Assembly: GCA_035771165.1 (NCBI GenBank)
Contig: JAWNZC010000025.1
Coordinates: forward strand, 4,313,501 to 4,377,500
Source of the DNA: Paragorgia papillata
Lineage: Eukaryota > Cnidaria > Anthozoa > Scleralcyonacea > Coralliidae
DNA length: 64,000 nucleotides
Reading direction: 5' to 3'
The first letter of the stretch is position 1, and the number at the start of each line of letters is the position of its first letter. Below, piece after piece: positions 33,601 to 57,400 of the stretch. Both the position numbers and the translations under genes were made by a program. The notes under the pieces were generated by a model, which did no database searches, was not told the origin of the DNA, and was given only the letters and a program-made list of their open reading frames with translations.

Positions 33601-33869
33601 TTACCGTGGAGAGCAAACAGTTGACCTGGTAATGAACGAGATTGAAGTAAGGAAACCCCATTGCCATCTGGACTATTTTCTTCGGACGAAATATCTAGCT
33701 GTTGCATTGGTCGTGTTGGGATAGCCATCGACTGGGAGTCGTTTAGATGAAGAGAACGACTTCGGCTTCTGTTTGAAACATTTATTTGTCTTCTGTTTTG
33801 TACTTCATTCGTTGTTACCGACGTTGGATGGTTTCGTCTGTTCCCCGACGTTGACAACTTTGTCCCCAT
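29871..33869 (-). CDS. ZNRF1/ZNRF2-type E3 ubiquitin ligase, 173 aa
   Basis: Membrane-associated RING-type E3 ligase; ZNRF1/2 act at endosome/lysosome and synaptic membranes. Five exons: 33605-33869, 33287-33382, 30880-30939, 30097-30142, 29871-29925. Phases 1, 1, 1, 2 close to 173 residues ending SCPEHPS. The start MGTKLS is an N-myristoylation signal as in vertebrate ZNRFs. A Ser/Arg-rich disordered region follows (RSRSRSLHLNDS). Exon 2 has the zinc finger LRCPVCSKFVQSDEVELHFV followed by MC. Exons 3-5 form the RING: CVICLDEL, IARLPCLCIYHK, CIDMWFKKNRSCPEHP. The exon boundary within the RING falls after the histidine region. It cannot be assigned to ZNRF1 or ZNRF2, which are vertebrate duplicates. 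Intron 2 (2.3 kb) carries two hAT-type elements. Confidence 0.93.
30205..30695 (-). mobile_element. Two Penelope tail repeats in ZNRF intron 3
   Basis: Copies at 30207-30375 and 30490-30690 both show ATCGAAATATAGTAAGGTTA-like and CTGCCGAAACAGAGAATGTA sequence, here written on plus; the element reads on minus. They are separated by TGACCAAAAATAAGCCAATC sequence belonging to the same family, and the second is interrupted by a GACA/GA microsatellite (30560-30620). Confidence 0.8.
31278..31626. mobile_element. hAT-type element, 8-bp duplication TATATGAC
   Basis: Element 31286-31618 (333 bp) begins CAGCGGCGGATTAAGG and ends CTTAGTCCGGCCCTG, flanked by TATATGAC at 31278-31285 and 31619-31626. GGGCCCC-rich ends resemble the elements at 14040 and 20050. 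In ZNRF intron 2. Confidence 0.88.
32324..32943. mobile_element. hAT-type element, 8-bp duplication ATAATGGT
   Basis: Element 32332-32935 (604 bp) begins CATAGGCGTATGGGC and ends GCCCGTACGCCTATG, flanked by ATAATGGT at 32324-32331 and 32936-32943. Internal short frames have no recognisable domain. In ZNRF intron 2. Confidence 0.88.
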
Positions 33870-34229
33870 TATTTTTCGGAGAATTGTTCGTTTATGTGGA
33901 CCCGTTTAACGTAGCCCTTGTCTTTTATCTTTTCAATACACACAGTAGAGTTCTCAAGCCATAGTGCGTAATAAGTGCGGTTAAATTCGAAGGAAAGTGA
34001 CCCTCATTTGTACTTTTCGTCGAAGAATATGTCGGCCACGTTTGTTTAGACTTTGGTGATGTTTTATGTTTATTTCGACACAAGAGTTACGGCCTGTGAC
34101 GTCAAACACACTGAGCAGATTAACCAATCAGAGACAATTAAATCGTAACCGGAAGTCTAGATCTCTAGACATGCGGAAAAATGAAAAATCAAATAACAGT
34201 AAAAAACACAATCAAAAACATAATCTAAC

Positions 34230-34881
34230 TACAGACCTGCCAACTCTCACGGTTTGACCGTGTATGACTGCCACTTCTCACGGCAAGCGAGAATTCTTAA
34301 AAATGCCAATAGAAATACTCTGAAATACTCTGAAATAAAACATAAGGGGCCATACACAAAATACGTGACGCTTTTTTTGCCGATTTTTGACTCCCCCCTA
34401 CCACCTTGTGACAATCTGTGACGGTTGGCATTACACCCCATCGAAAATTACGTGACTATGAGCCAACCCCCCAACCCCCAATTAATATGCAGTAATTATT
34501 CGAGAGCATGTGCCGGATCAGCCTTTATTTAGCCTCTCCGTCACGCGACAGTGCTTTGTGATACCCCCTCCCCCCTTGTGACATTATGTGACTGTTGTTC
34601 AAACACCCCCGCCCCCCCATCCCCCGAAGCGTCACGTATTTTGTGTATGGCCCCTAAACTAAAGAAAAGCATCAATAGCACTTCGGCCGGGCACAGAGCA
34701 CCTGAATACAGTCTTAATCATTATCAGTAATGCCTGATAAAATTAAAAAAGTTCTGAGTTGTCAAAATCAAAATGGCGCTATTAAATGGCGACGAAGATC
34801 ACATGCAGCAATCGCCAGGTTTTTTATCATTATATTTTAAAATCTCCAGATTTAGTGTTTGGTAAAGTTGGCAGGTCTGTA
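34230..34881. mobile_element. Tc1/mariner-type MITE (TA duplication) carrying a second MITE inside
   Basis: The outer element 34232-34879 has inverted ends CAGACCTGCCAACTC / ..TTGGCAGGTCTG with TA on both sides. At 34346-34654 it is interrupted by another element with ends GGGGCCATACACAAAATACG and its complement, flanked by TAA (34343-34345, 34655-34657). The TAA duplication suggests a PIF/Harbinger type. The outer copy is therefore the older insertion. Confidence 0.88.
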
Positions 34882-34888
34882 ACGAAAT

Positions 34889-35197
34889 TACAGTCAAACC
34901 GGATGTTCTTTACGGCGCGACCTTGCGGTATCGACAGCAACATTTCAATGTTGACTAGCTAGCTATTAATAACGATACATGGCGACTCCTTGGCAAAGTT
35001 GCTAAAAATTCGCATTTTGAATATCGAACTTCACATAACATGAAGTTTACTTAGAGTTAGTTGTTCTGACTTTCAATAGAACTTCATATTATGTGAAGTT
35101 CGATATTTAAAATGCGAATTTTTAGCAACTTGCTATAAAGTGCAATGTTGCTATCAATATTGCAAGGTCGCGGGAAAGAACATCCGGTTTGACTGTA
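34889..35197. mobile_element. Tc1/mariner-type MITE, copy 1 (305 bp)
   Basis: Begins CAGTCAAACCGGATGTTCTT and ends with its complement, TA on each side; element 34891-35195. Each half is a long inverted arm (AAATTCGCATTTT..ATATCGAACTTCACATAA). It lies 9 bases to the right of the neighbouring MITE. Confidence 0.92.
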
Positions 35198-35562
35198 AGA
35201 AAACTTTTTAAAAAGACTTTACTTGTAAAAAGACAGTAAGTTTCACGCCTCAAATCTATTACCGGTATTAAAATGAGTAAATTCCTGTAAAGCCCCTTTT
35301 AGGGAGACGGACGAGGAAGTTGACATGCATATGACGTGATCATTGGACGTGATGTGAGTTAATTTTATGACAAAATGGCGGACACTGACAATACGTCATT
35401 CTTTTTGTGACAACAAATTCTGAGTCAGAATGCAATGAGATGAGGACATTATAAATGCTGACCGATCGAATGGCGAATTATTTAACCAATGTATAACAAT
35501 GCAATCCATGGGAATGTTGAATAGCAATATTTCCGGTCACGTAATTTTGAAAACGGGTGCCT

Positions 35563-35871
35563 TACAGTCAAACCGGATGTTCTTTACCGCGCTACCTTGC
35601 AATATTGACAGCAACATTGCAATGTTTGCAATCGGTACACGGCGACTTCTTCGCAAGTTGCTAAAAATTCGCATTTTAAATATCGAACTTCACATAATAT
35701 GAAGTTTACTTAGAGTTAGTTATTCTGACTTTCAATAGAACTTCATATTATGTGAAGTTCGATATTTAAAATGCGGTGTTTTATAGCCGTGTACCGATTG
35801 CAATCAACATTGCAATGTTGCTCTCAATATATTGCAATGTTGCGCGGTAACGAACATCCGGTCTGACTGTA
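35563..35871. mobile_element. Tc1/mariner-type MITE, copy 2 (305 bp)
   Basis: Same ends and same length as copy 1; element 35565-35869, with TA duplications. The two copies differ by scattered substitutions and by the sequence near the inner ends of the arms, so they are separate insertions or an old duplication. Confidence 0.92.
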
Positions 35872-36200
35872 ATTAAATATACAAATACAAATATACAAAA
35901 TAAATGACAGAAAATGAATCACGAAACATTGCTTCTTACCCATTTATCACATAATTAATATAAATAATAATTTAGATATAGAATAACTCTATTATTTGAC
36001 CTATACCCAGTCTTTTACTTGTTACTGCTAGCCGCTCGGTCTTGTAAAATCACCGTTAATCGTGAGCCGTTTTTATCTTAAAATGCTCCAGTTTTTTTAA
36101 ACGAAATATTTTCTGGGGTAGTAAAAAGTAAAAATAATAAACCAAATATGTGTATTTGTAAGAAAGAAAAAAAATTTGGGGGGATAGAAAAATGTAAGTA

Positions 36201-36272
36201 GCCCGATAGGGGACTCGAACCCCTGGCCCTCAGATTAAAAGTCTGATGCTCTACCGACTGAGCTAACCGGGC
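36201..36272 (-). tRNA. tRNA-Lys(UUU)
   Basis: On minus the sequence folds as a complete cloverleaf: acceptor GCCCGGT / ATCGGGC, D-arm with A box TAGCTCAGTCGG, anticodon arm ATCAGA-CTTTTAA-TCTGA (anticodon UUU) and T-arm with GGTTCGAGTCC. A TTTTT Pol III stop lies about ten bases downstream. No intron. The discriminator base would be T, unusual for lysine. Diverges from the AIRIM gene, 171 bp away. Confidence 0.93.
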
Positions 36273-36443
36273 TCCTTGACTTCCAAAGCCGAATAAACAA
36301 ATGAAAATGTTTGCAATTGCTTTCTTGTTCTTTATATTCTTCACCTGTTCTTCATGCAGAGGACTTCTCGAGTTTTCGTAATTTCATAAATTTCTATGAT
36401 TTCTATATAAATCTGACGGTGGTTCAGAATACAGATTGCTGCT

Positions 36444-38601
36444 ATGGAAGAAATTGATCCTGGGTTGTTAAAACAATTTCGAAAAAGCTATCAAGTTATC
36501 GAGAAGCTTCAAAAAGAATGGCAGAAAACACAAAACGATTCGTTTGTTATCATGGAGTCTTTACTGAATCTCAGCGAACAACTGCAATGCTGTGAAGAGG
36601 GAGCTTTTGAAGTTGAGCTGCGAAATGACTTCCCGGATTTGAAGCAGCGTTTGACATATAAAATCTTAAAAGCTATGGAAGGAAAAATGAAGAAACTTTA
36701 CGAGTTACTGTATGTATCGAAAGATTTAGGTTTTATATTGTTTAGTTCAGTTTGTGATTTGTTTTCTAAATAATTTCTAGATATGTTGATGTGTGAGTGT
36801 GCAGACATGCGCCAAACATCTTCAATCGATTATCGGAAACCAATCAATCAATTGATGAAATTTGGTAATTGATTGGTGTGAATCAATCGATGACCAATCT
36901 CGTTTAGAAAATACAGCTCATGTGTGGGTTTGTTGACATACTAGCTATTGTATACATTGAAGATGGTTTTTGATGAAAATCTTGTATATTTTAACAGATA
37001 TACATTTAAAAACTTGAAAGATGAGCTTGAAGGTACAAGGAATTCTACATTTCGAGTGTATCGTGAGTGTACAGGTGAGAAAAATACAGTGCTGTAAAGT
37101 GATGGTAATTCTGCCCAACGAAGGGAAGGTGGGCAGAGGGTAACCCAGCCTTCAGTACAACACTGAGTAAGACCATGTACACCTCGCAGAAATTAAACCA
37201 TTCCTGGCCTAGACCCCCCCCCCCCCCATGTAATATTATCTGGCATTAAACAGTTTGAGGGTAAAATTTAGGAGCCATCTAACACCCCCTGCATCTTAAC
37301 CAATTTCTTCGGCTAACTGCATTACCCATTCCCTCCTCAGCCAGCCTATAGGCAGCTAGATGGCTTAAACTGGCACTTTTCCTTCTAGAACAACTTGATA
37401 TTGAAACTGTGACTAAAGGCAGCCCAACTTGCCCTCCTGTGGCTGTCCTTCTGGAATGGATAATGGACTTAAACAGATGGTACAGTAGCCTGTATCCTTT
37501 AAAATATGAATCCCTGCCTGAGTGCAGAGCCAGCCTGCAGGAAAATCAGGCATCTCACATCTGCATGCAGGCTAGCCTAGGTAACAATGACTTAGTATTA
37601 GGACTTTAACACAGTTTAATAAGATACGAGCAAAAGAAAGACTTACTAGATAACATCTGCTACAATGACAAGACATATTTCCAGTCCTTGCTTACAAAGT
37701 GGAAAGATGAAACTTGTCTGTTCAGAGTAAAAGGTGAGTTGACTTTTCAATGGGCAAAAGTTTTCCAGCAGTATGAGATGTATAGGGAGGGGACCAGGGG
37801 CTCGTAGATGTTTTAATAAGAATTCACAAGGGTACACTTTGTAGGGTGGGTGGGTGTGGTTGTTGTGAGGGTGTGGGTGGTTGTATTTTAGGGGGGGGTG
37901 GTGTTGTGGGTTGTGTTGTAGTGGTGGGTTGTGATGTTGTGTGGTGGTGTTGTGAGGATAAGTGGTGGGTAGGTGTTACTGTCGTGGGGATGGTGTTGTG
38001 TATGTGGGGGTGGTGGTGGTGGTGTAGGGGTGGGTGGTGATGTTGTAGGGGTGGGTGTGCTGTGAGGGTGGGTGGTGGTGTTGTAGGGGTGGGTGGTGGT
38101 GTATAGGGGTGGGGGTGCTGTGGGGGTGGGTGATGGTGGGTGGTGGTATAGGGGTGAGGGTGCTGTGGGGGTGGGTGTTGGTGGGTAGGGGGTGCTGTGT
38201 GGGTGGGTGCTGTGTGGGTGGGTGCTGTGTGGGAGGGTGTTGGTGTTAGTGGGGTGGTGGTGTTGGTGAGTGGGGTGTTGGTGTTGGGTGGGTGATGGTG
38301 TTGTGGGGGGTGTTGGTGTTGATGGGTAGTGTGGGATGAGTGGTGGTGTTGTGGGGCTATGCAACACCCCCAACTTTTTTGAAAATTGGTTGGTAAAACA
38401 GATTCTGTAGGGAACAACGTGTCAGTAAATTGAGGAGGTCAGTGATGTGAGGAGGCAATAGAAGCACACACCCCTCACTTAGAATTCATAATGAGTGTGA
38501 CCAGAAATCTTTCACTGACAGTATTCACATGATGTTTCTGTAATTATTTTATAGGTATTATGGAACAAGTTTCAGTATTTCTGAGTTCTTTCCCCACTTG
38601 A
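36444..38601 (+). CDS. AIRIM: AIRIM / C1orf109 homologue, 200 aa
   Basis: Human AIRIM (C1orf109) works with the AFG2A/AFG2B AAA-ATPases in late 60S ribosome maturation, recycling RSL24D1. Five exons: 36444-36709, 36998-37074, 37389-37491, 37624-37733, 38555-38601; phases 2, 1, 2, 1 close to 200 residues, against about 203 in human. Matching parts are LLNLSEQLQCCEE with DFPDLKQRL in exon 1, VAVLLEWIMDLNRWYSSLYE across exons 3-4, and a C-terminal VSVFLSS like the human VSFFLEE end. The exon 3 donor is the weak GTATCC; a longer open frame past it is intronic. Intron 4 holds a GGTGTT microsatellite. Confidence 0.88.
37838..38362. repeat. GT/GGTG-rich microsatellite
   Basis: Irregular GGTGTTGT and GGGTGGGTG units in AIRIM intron 4. 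G-rich on plus with many runs of 3-5 G, so G-quadruplex-prone. The long minus frame (His/Pro/Thr) is a repeat shadow. Confidence 0.9.
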
Positions 38602-39071
38602 TCCACTGTATTATTATCAGGTCGAAACGTTTGGTATGGTGTGACTTTCAAAAGGTATATTTCAATCGATAAGTGAGGGTTTGTGACCAGACGACGTAGG
38701 GATCAGTTTGTGGAGGGAATGAAAGCGACGTAAAAAAGCTTGCCTTTAATTTTGGCCCTGGAGTTAGCGTTTCTGATATTGAGATTTGAGAATGGAACTC
38801 ACTGTGTTTTTACTCTGAGTTGAGATGCGCTAGCTGGTTTCCATGAACAAGTTGACCATATTGGCTTCCAGTATTTGACCATCCACCATTTCTTCTTTTG
38901 GACGGCATTTGCCCTCTTAGGGATCAAGATTTCTCTTCAAATTACATAATTCATACAAAACCGCGGACTGTATGTAGACTTGGCTGTCTTGGAAGTTGGG
39001 GGAGAATGGCTATTTCACATCATCATAGATTGTCTTCTCAGTCATAACGAGATGTCTTCCATGTTCGGCGT

Positions 39072-50773
<11,702 letters not shown>

Positions 50774-51421
50774 TTTGAAACAACGCGTGGTACACGCGTG
50801 TAATTTTAAACATCCCGCGCTCTTCTCGCGACTTCCAAAAAAAAAGAAATTTCAAAAGTACACTTTGAGAATTGTTTAACATATTTGTAAAATAAGCAAG
50901 AAGTTGAATAAAGAGTATTTGATTCTTGTTGTTACAGTCAAATTAGTGCAAAAATAGAAGCAGAAATGTTCAAATGTAGAATAGATTTCATAAAACAGAA
51001 TAGATATCGCCATTTTGAAATCCGGCGCTTTTCACGCGGCTATTCACAAAATGGAGAAATTCAAGTATTTGAAATACGACAACAACAAGTAAAATAAGCA
51101 AGAATTTGAATAAAATAGTATTTTTAATATTTAGTTTTTACTGTTACAGTTGTGGTTACAGTCAAATTGGTAGAAAATTAAATAGCCGCAAAATAAAATA
51201 AATTCAAAGTTTCGCAGAAGCGCAGATTTTTCCGAATTAGCTATCCCAGAATTCCCTCGTGGTAAACAGTGCTTTGCGCGGGCAATTTCATTTCTTCCAC
51301 TGATCAGTTTCAGTTGAATATATTGAATTGATTCAAACTCCCAGCTTGATCGTCGATTTTAAGGAGTTTTTTCTGAAGGGAGACAATTCAATCGAAGTGT
51401 TTTAAGTAGACAGCTAACCAA
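50774..51421. promoter_or_regulatory. Divergent DHX35/borealin promoter region with a tandem duplication
   Basis: The start codons are separated by 648 bp. Sequence from the DHX35 start codon outward (GCCATTTTGAAA, then AAAATAAGCAAGAAGTTGAA, then TGTTACAGTCAAATT at about 50769-50945) recurs at about 51009-51165 in the same order. The second copy ends about 250 bp before the borealin ATG. CpG-containing segments (AACGCGTGGTACACGCGTG) lie beside the DHX35 start. Confidence 0.7.
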
Positions 51422-54400
51422 ATGGCACCGAGAAGAAAGCGTACTACAGCAGGAGCGAGGAAAGGTCGCTCTACGAGAGCAAAGCCCAAATTACCAGAAG
51501 GAGAGCTGGAGAGTTCTATGACTCTGGAAGAGAAGGAGAATAAAATCAGTGTTTATATTAAAGATTACGAGTTTCAAGGTTAGGTGAAGTTTGGTAATCT
51601 AGGGAAGATATTACAACAGTATTATTTAATACTCTGATAAGGAGAAAATTTAATATTATAATTAAGAAATATCAATCTTTTCAAAACTTTATAAAATAAT
51701 TACTGTAGTTGATAGTTTATAATAAATATACGAGGTTTATTGGTTGAATGAACACACAATAAATAAGCCTTACTGAAAATAAGCCATTCTGAATATATAT
51801 ACATGACGAATTCAACTATTAACATCTCAATTGCTCTTTAAAGAAGTAAAGAAGTACATGTAGCTAAATTAAACAGGGTTTATACTGTACTGTATATGCC
51901 AAAAGAATAATATAAATAGCCAATCAATTTTTAATGTACTGTTTAATAAATGAGCATATATAAAGACACGAGGTGAAGCCGAGTGTTTTTATATCTGATA
52001 AAACACGAACTGTGAGTTTATTGAACGGCTTCAAAAAGCGAACCACTTGGTAAGTTCATTGGCGTAGTAAGTTTGAAAAGAAGGGCTCTGTTTGAAATGT
52101 CAGTATTTTGTTATTAAAACTAATCTCTGATATCAGCCATTTGATTAGCTAGCAAAATGGATTTTGGAGTTGCGAGAACCAAGTAAAGAGCCTGGGTACA
52201 TGGTTGGGATTTCAGTTGACCTCTACTCCTCTACTGTGAAGTACTACTGTACATTAACCAGCTCTTCAACCCTTTTTAAATTTCATTTCAGTTAAACCAA
52301 AATTAGATGAGTTGAGAAAGAGTTGTTCGACCATCAAGAGCTTGATATCCAATATTTATAAAAATGTTGTGCTTAAGTTGCCAAAGGTAAGGATATTCCC
52401 AGGGCTTTTATTGGTAGAGATTTAGAGAGAGAGGTCTTGGGATCCCTGTTGAAAGTTTTATGGGTCATCAGAGGTTTCAAAGGGCTCCTGTGATGATATA
52501 AAAGTACACATGTCTGATCCCTCTGCTTCCCTCTCTGACCTGGTCTCAAACCATAAATGGTTTATATACAACAGCAGTTTAGTGGGCACTAGTGTCAACA
52601 TACATATACATACATGCAGGTTGACCGCAGTCGGAGGAGCTGAAGGCCCCTCTTTCGTTCAGCTGCTACCCTAAGGCAGTGGTGGGTACCACTCCTATCC
52701 CAGATGGTGTTGATTTTGCGGAGGGAGGAAAACCAGAGAACCCGGTGAAAAACCCTCGGAGCACAGGAGAGACCAACTAAACTCTACTCACATGGTCCAA
52801 GCTCGAGAATGGGGCTGTTCCCAAATGGTCACCTATCCAAGTATTAACCCCATCCAACTGGGCTTAACTATTGGTGAGAGGCAGCACCCTAACAGCATGC
52901 GCCACCCGTGCTCCCCAATCACTACTGAAAGTTAATTAATTTTCATCTATTATAATAATTTTTAAAATATGTAACATGATATTCATTGCAGAATGTAAAA
53001 CAGATGACAATGGCAGAGTTTCTAAGTAAGTCTCGTCAAAACTACCAGGGTTGTCCTGGATACAGATACCAGTATTTTTTACTGTCAATTAAGTCTTGAC
53101 CCTCACCCCTGTTGAATTTATTTTAAATTAACTTAATTCATTTGTTAAGTTAGTGAAAATAAATGGTAAATAATCCGACGCAACAGTGGGTATCCACAAC
53201 CCAAATTAAACCGACTTCAGAATTTGGTACAGTACAATACTTCTTGTCATGTTTTAAAATAAAATGAGTTATTGGCATGTTCAATAGTTAGTTCAAATTT
53301 TAGCTACACAAACATACTTTTTTTCTTTTAATGTGTAATTTATATTATTTTGTAATAATTAAATATTTTTCTTGTAAACATCTATGTTAGGCAAAGGAGG
53401 GACAATCAGTGCTGCCATTACTGCTCAGGTATATTTATAAGTAATGTAAAATTAAAGTAATTAGTTTTGGATATAATAAGTGAGAAGATGATAAACTACT
53501 GATGAGATTTTTAGCAACAAAATATACTGATGTTTTGAGAAGATCACTCCTCGTCAGAGTAAAAGGTTGTACTCTGATAAAGGGCTCTTCTTGAATTGCC
53601 AGTATTTTTTTGCTAAACCTTTGGTATATATTTGCTTATATAAATGGCCTATTGTTTGTTAGTTATTACATTGCTGCCTAGAATGTTTCCTAGAATGTTT
53701 GAGAATTTGAGGGTTAGAGTAAAACAATAAAGGGGGTGTTTTTGGATAGCTCTGGCAAGAATGGGTTAATTTGATTACTCAGTCTTCATTGTGACACATA
53801 TTGTATTTCTAGGTGACTGAAATATGTATAAATGGTTTAGTGAACTCAATGCCTGGCAGGTAAAAAATGTTTGACAAACTATTCACAGGAGCTGTAAATT
53901 GTGTGGGTTTGTTTTTAAACATGAGAACCATTACTTCAAATCTGTGAAACATCTTTTTGTAGGCTTCCTTTAACTGGATCAAACAAATTTAACAGAACAG
54001 GTCAGATATATTGCTATACATTTAAATGATGTACATATTAAGTGTGTATACTATATACAGTATAATTATTTACCATTTGTTTCAATAATTACGTTTCACA
54101 AATCTCATTTTGACATTTCTCTTTTCTTTTTAGCTATACATAATATGTATCAGGTTTGTTTCTGCTTGATACACTGACATAATTGTACTGTAGCTCTTAT
54201 ATTGTATTAAAATATAATTTGTTATGGATTTTTTTTTAAATAATCCAATTTCTCGTATATGTATAACATTGATTATTTCATTACAAAAAGTAACAATTTA
54301 ATAGGGCTGCCGTATGCAGCAGAAATAGCATTTTGTTTTTGCAAAAATACTGTCACTTTTGTTTAATAATATTAATATAATAATAATATTTAATATTTAT

Positions 54401-57400
54401 ATTGCACAAATATCTATAAAATATTCAAATGCGCATTATAGTACATAGATATAATAATAATAATAATAATAATACCAATAGAAGAGAACTACAATTTAAA
54501 ATTATATAGTACATGCAAGCAATAATCCATCATATAATTATTACTAAAAAGTTCTGCAGAATAAAAATGTCTTGTCAATGAGTATTGTCAATAAAAATGA
54601 AGTTTGTTTAATTTGAAAGAACTCGTGAAATTGTAATGGAAGATCTTTTACAACTTTTTCGTATCTTTCTTCGTTTGCAAGATATTTCAATTTGTTTAAT
54701 ATGTAAGTGAGATGGTCTCTGACGTCAGGAGCAGGGTAGAGTATTTTAAAGCAACATCAGTTATGAAATGTTCAGTGTCACAAGGCGTTATTATGTGCAC
54801 AGTTTCAAGTGATTTCGTTGAACAAATTTAGAGATATAACTGATTTTTCTACATGTGAAAATACTGTACCTAGCGCTCCTGACATCAGAGACCATCTCAT
54901 TTTTTTACCTATCAAACAAATTGAAATATCTTGAAAACGAAGAAAGATACGAAAAAATTGTAAAGGATCTTCTATTACAATTTTACGAGTTCTTTCAAAT
55001 TAGACAAACTTAATTTTTGTTGCCAATGTCCTTTAATCTTACTTTTAAAGTTGTAATGTTATTTAGTTCTCTTAAATATTTGTTTACCACTGTTTTCAAA
55101 ATATGTTTTATGTACCTTCGTGTTTCTAGTTTTTTTTGGACATACATTTGTTTGTTTTCATACACACAGTATTTAATATTTTAGACAGCTCAACTTCAAA
55201 CTACAAGTTCCGTGACAACTGCAGGAAAACCTACACGGCCGAAGAGAAAGGTATTTTGCTATTTTGTTTAGCATCAGGTCATGCTGAACAAATATACAGT
55301 TATATCTACAATGATATTCAGCGGATTGTGTTTTTCGCCTCTGAGACTCAGTCGGAATTGATTCTTGCTCGACGACCTTATCTGATTAAAAATTCACCTT
55401 GGCCGCATGTGAGAAGAGTGCTTCCAGTTTGACTCTACCAAACACCACAGGTTTCCTCCGGGTACTCCGGTTTCCTCCTGTAGTAACACTAGACCAATGA
55501 GGAATGGTCCTTACTGGGCCTCTTGGGAGAACAGTTTAGATTAAATAGATATAATTTATAGGGTTAAAGCAGTTCATATCCACTAAAAGTGGGGCAATAC
55601 GGGCAACATTTTTCTTCAACTTTCAACGAAACTTTGTTGCGTTTCAAGTTGAAAAGCGTTGTTGCACGTATTACCACCCACCTTAAACATTGTCACGCAA
55701 CAATAATTTTGTTGCAAGTTGCAAAAATTTGTTGAAAAAAGTAGACTCCAGTTCTACTTGCTGCAACATGCTATTTCAACTTGCAACAACGAAATTTTGT
55801 TGCCTGACAATGTTTGAGCTGGATGGTAATACGGGCAACAACGCTTTTCAACTTGCAACGCAAGTCGTTGCTCCGCCCCGTGTTACTTCACCTTAACGCA
55901 ATGATTATTTCAAATTATTCTCGTGCGTACTGTACTAGTATATGCGCGGGTTAAGGCTCGCCGCGCGCGAATCGGCCATATGCATGGCACACGAGATTTT
56001 GGCGTAATGTCTCTCATGGTTTCTTATCAGACTAAAGATACAGACGAGGCCACAGCTAGTAAAAGACCAGCTACAGTTACTCGGAGCAGGTAATAATAAT
56101 GAGATATACAGGATGGTATATATTCCTTTATAAAATAACGTGCCCTCTACACACACTCTGATTGGTTGGGCTCCGTGCATTTGTAAGAGAACAGAGATCA
56201 TGAATGGCGTACTGTAGGATGGCGTCAGCTGGCTGGAAAAGCCCGCCAAGTTCCAAAGCTACCTCACTTTTAGCTTGATTTTTCTTCATATTTTATAAAA
56301 CATACCGCTCCTGTGCGTATGTATATAATACTCTTATAAAGGTACGTTTGACGTCATTTGAACACGAAAGAAGTGTAAGGGCACGCACTCGGCCATCGCC
56401 TCGTGCTTCTTTCGTGTTCAAACGACGTCAAACGTGCCTTTATAAGAGCACATACGCACGGAGCTTTACGTTTTATTTGTTAAATACAGTATGTTTTACT
56501 ATCAGGACTATAATATGTTTGAATGTCTTATTTGTTAAAACGTGTTGTTAACATAGCGTACAGTACAGTGAGTATTTCTGTGATCTAACTGTTCATTTTT
56601 CAGTCGTCGTCTGCAAGCCAAATTATCAGGAGAAACGCCTATGCCAACCATAAACAGTCAGAACGTATTTCAGACTCCTTTCATCACGCCCAAATTTGAC
56701 CCAAGGTTAGTTTAAAATGTACTTCTTAATGAAATACGCTTAACGAAACCTTGATTCAATGTGCTGTTACAAGAGGCAATTTTTCCTTCAACTTGCAACG
56801 TAAATTTTTTTCTAAACAACAAATTGCTAGTTGCTGTAGGATTTCTAATGTATGTAAGTTGTCATGAAGGCTAAAAAGTAACTATATTAATAATATTATT
56901 AAACTATAGGAGTGTCACACGAGGTGATTTTTCCTGAGGTAATGTACAATTTGAAGCTCCGTTGCGTTGTAAGTTGAACGCAATAACTGCCTCGTGTAAC
57001 ACTAGTGCCTTCGCGGCTATTAATAGGGACTTTGCAATGCTAGGACGACGGCGGTTAAAAAGCAACATAAATTTTTATATTAAAAAAGTCACGACTAACT
57101 CACTATTATATTGTGATAAAATGGTTGTAGTGTCTGTATTGAAATCAATCTTAAGCAACAATTCTCGGTCTTTTGGTGAGTTGACGTCGTCCTGAAGAGT
57201 AAGACGTGAAAATGCTCTAAGGGTCTGTTTATATGGAGCCAAGTTACCCGGTAACTCGGTAACTCGGCCAGCCGAGTTGAATTCGTCACAACAGCGCACG
57301 CGCCACTTATGAAGACAATCGGAAACTACTCATGGAATGTGAAACCATTATAATGCGTGGGCGGCTTTGCCGAGTAACTCGTCTCATATAAACACTCATC

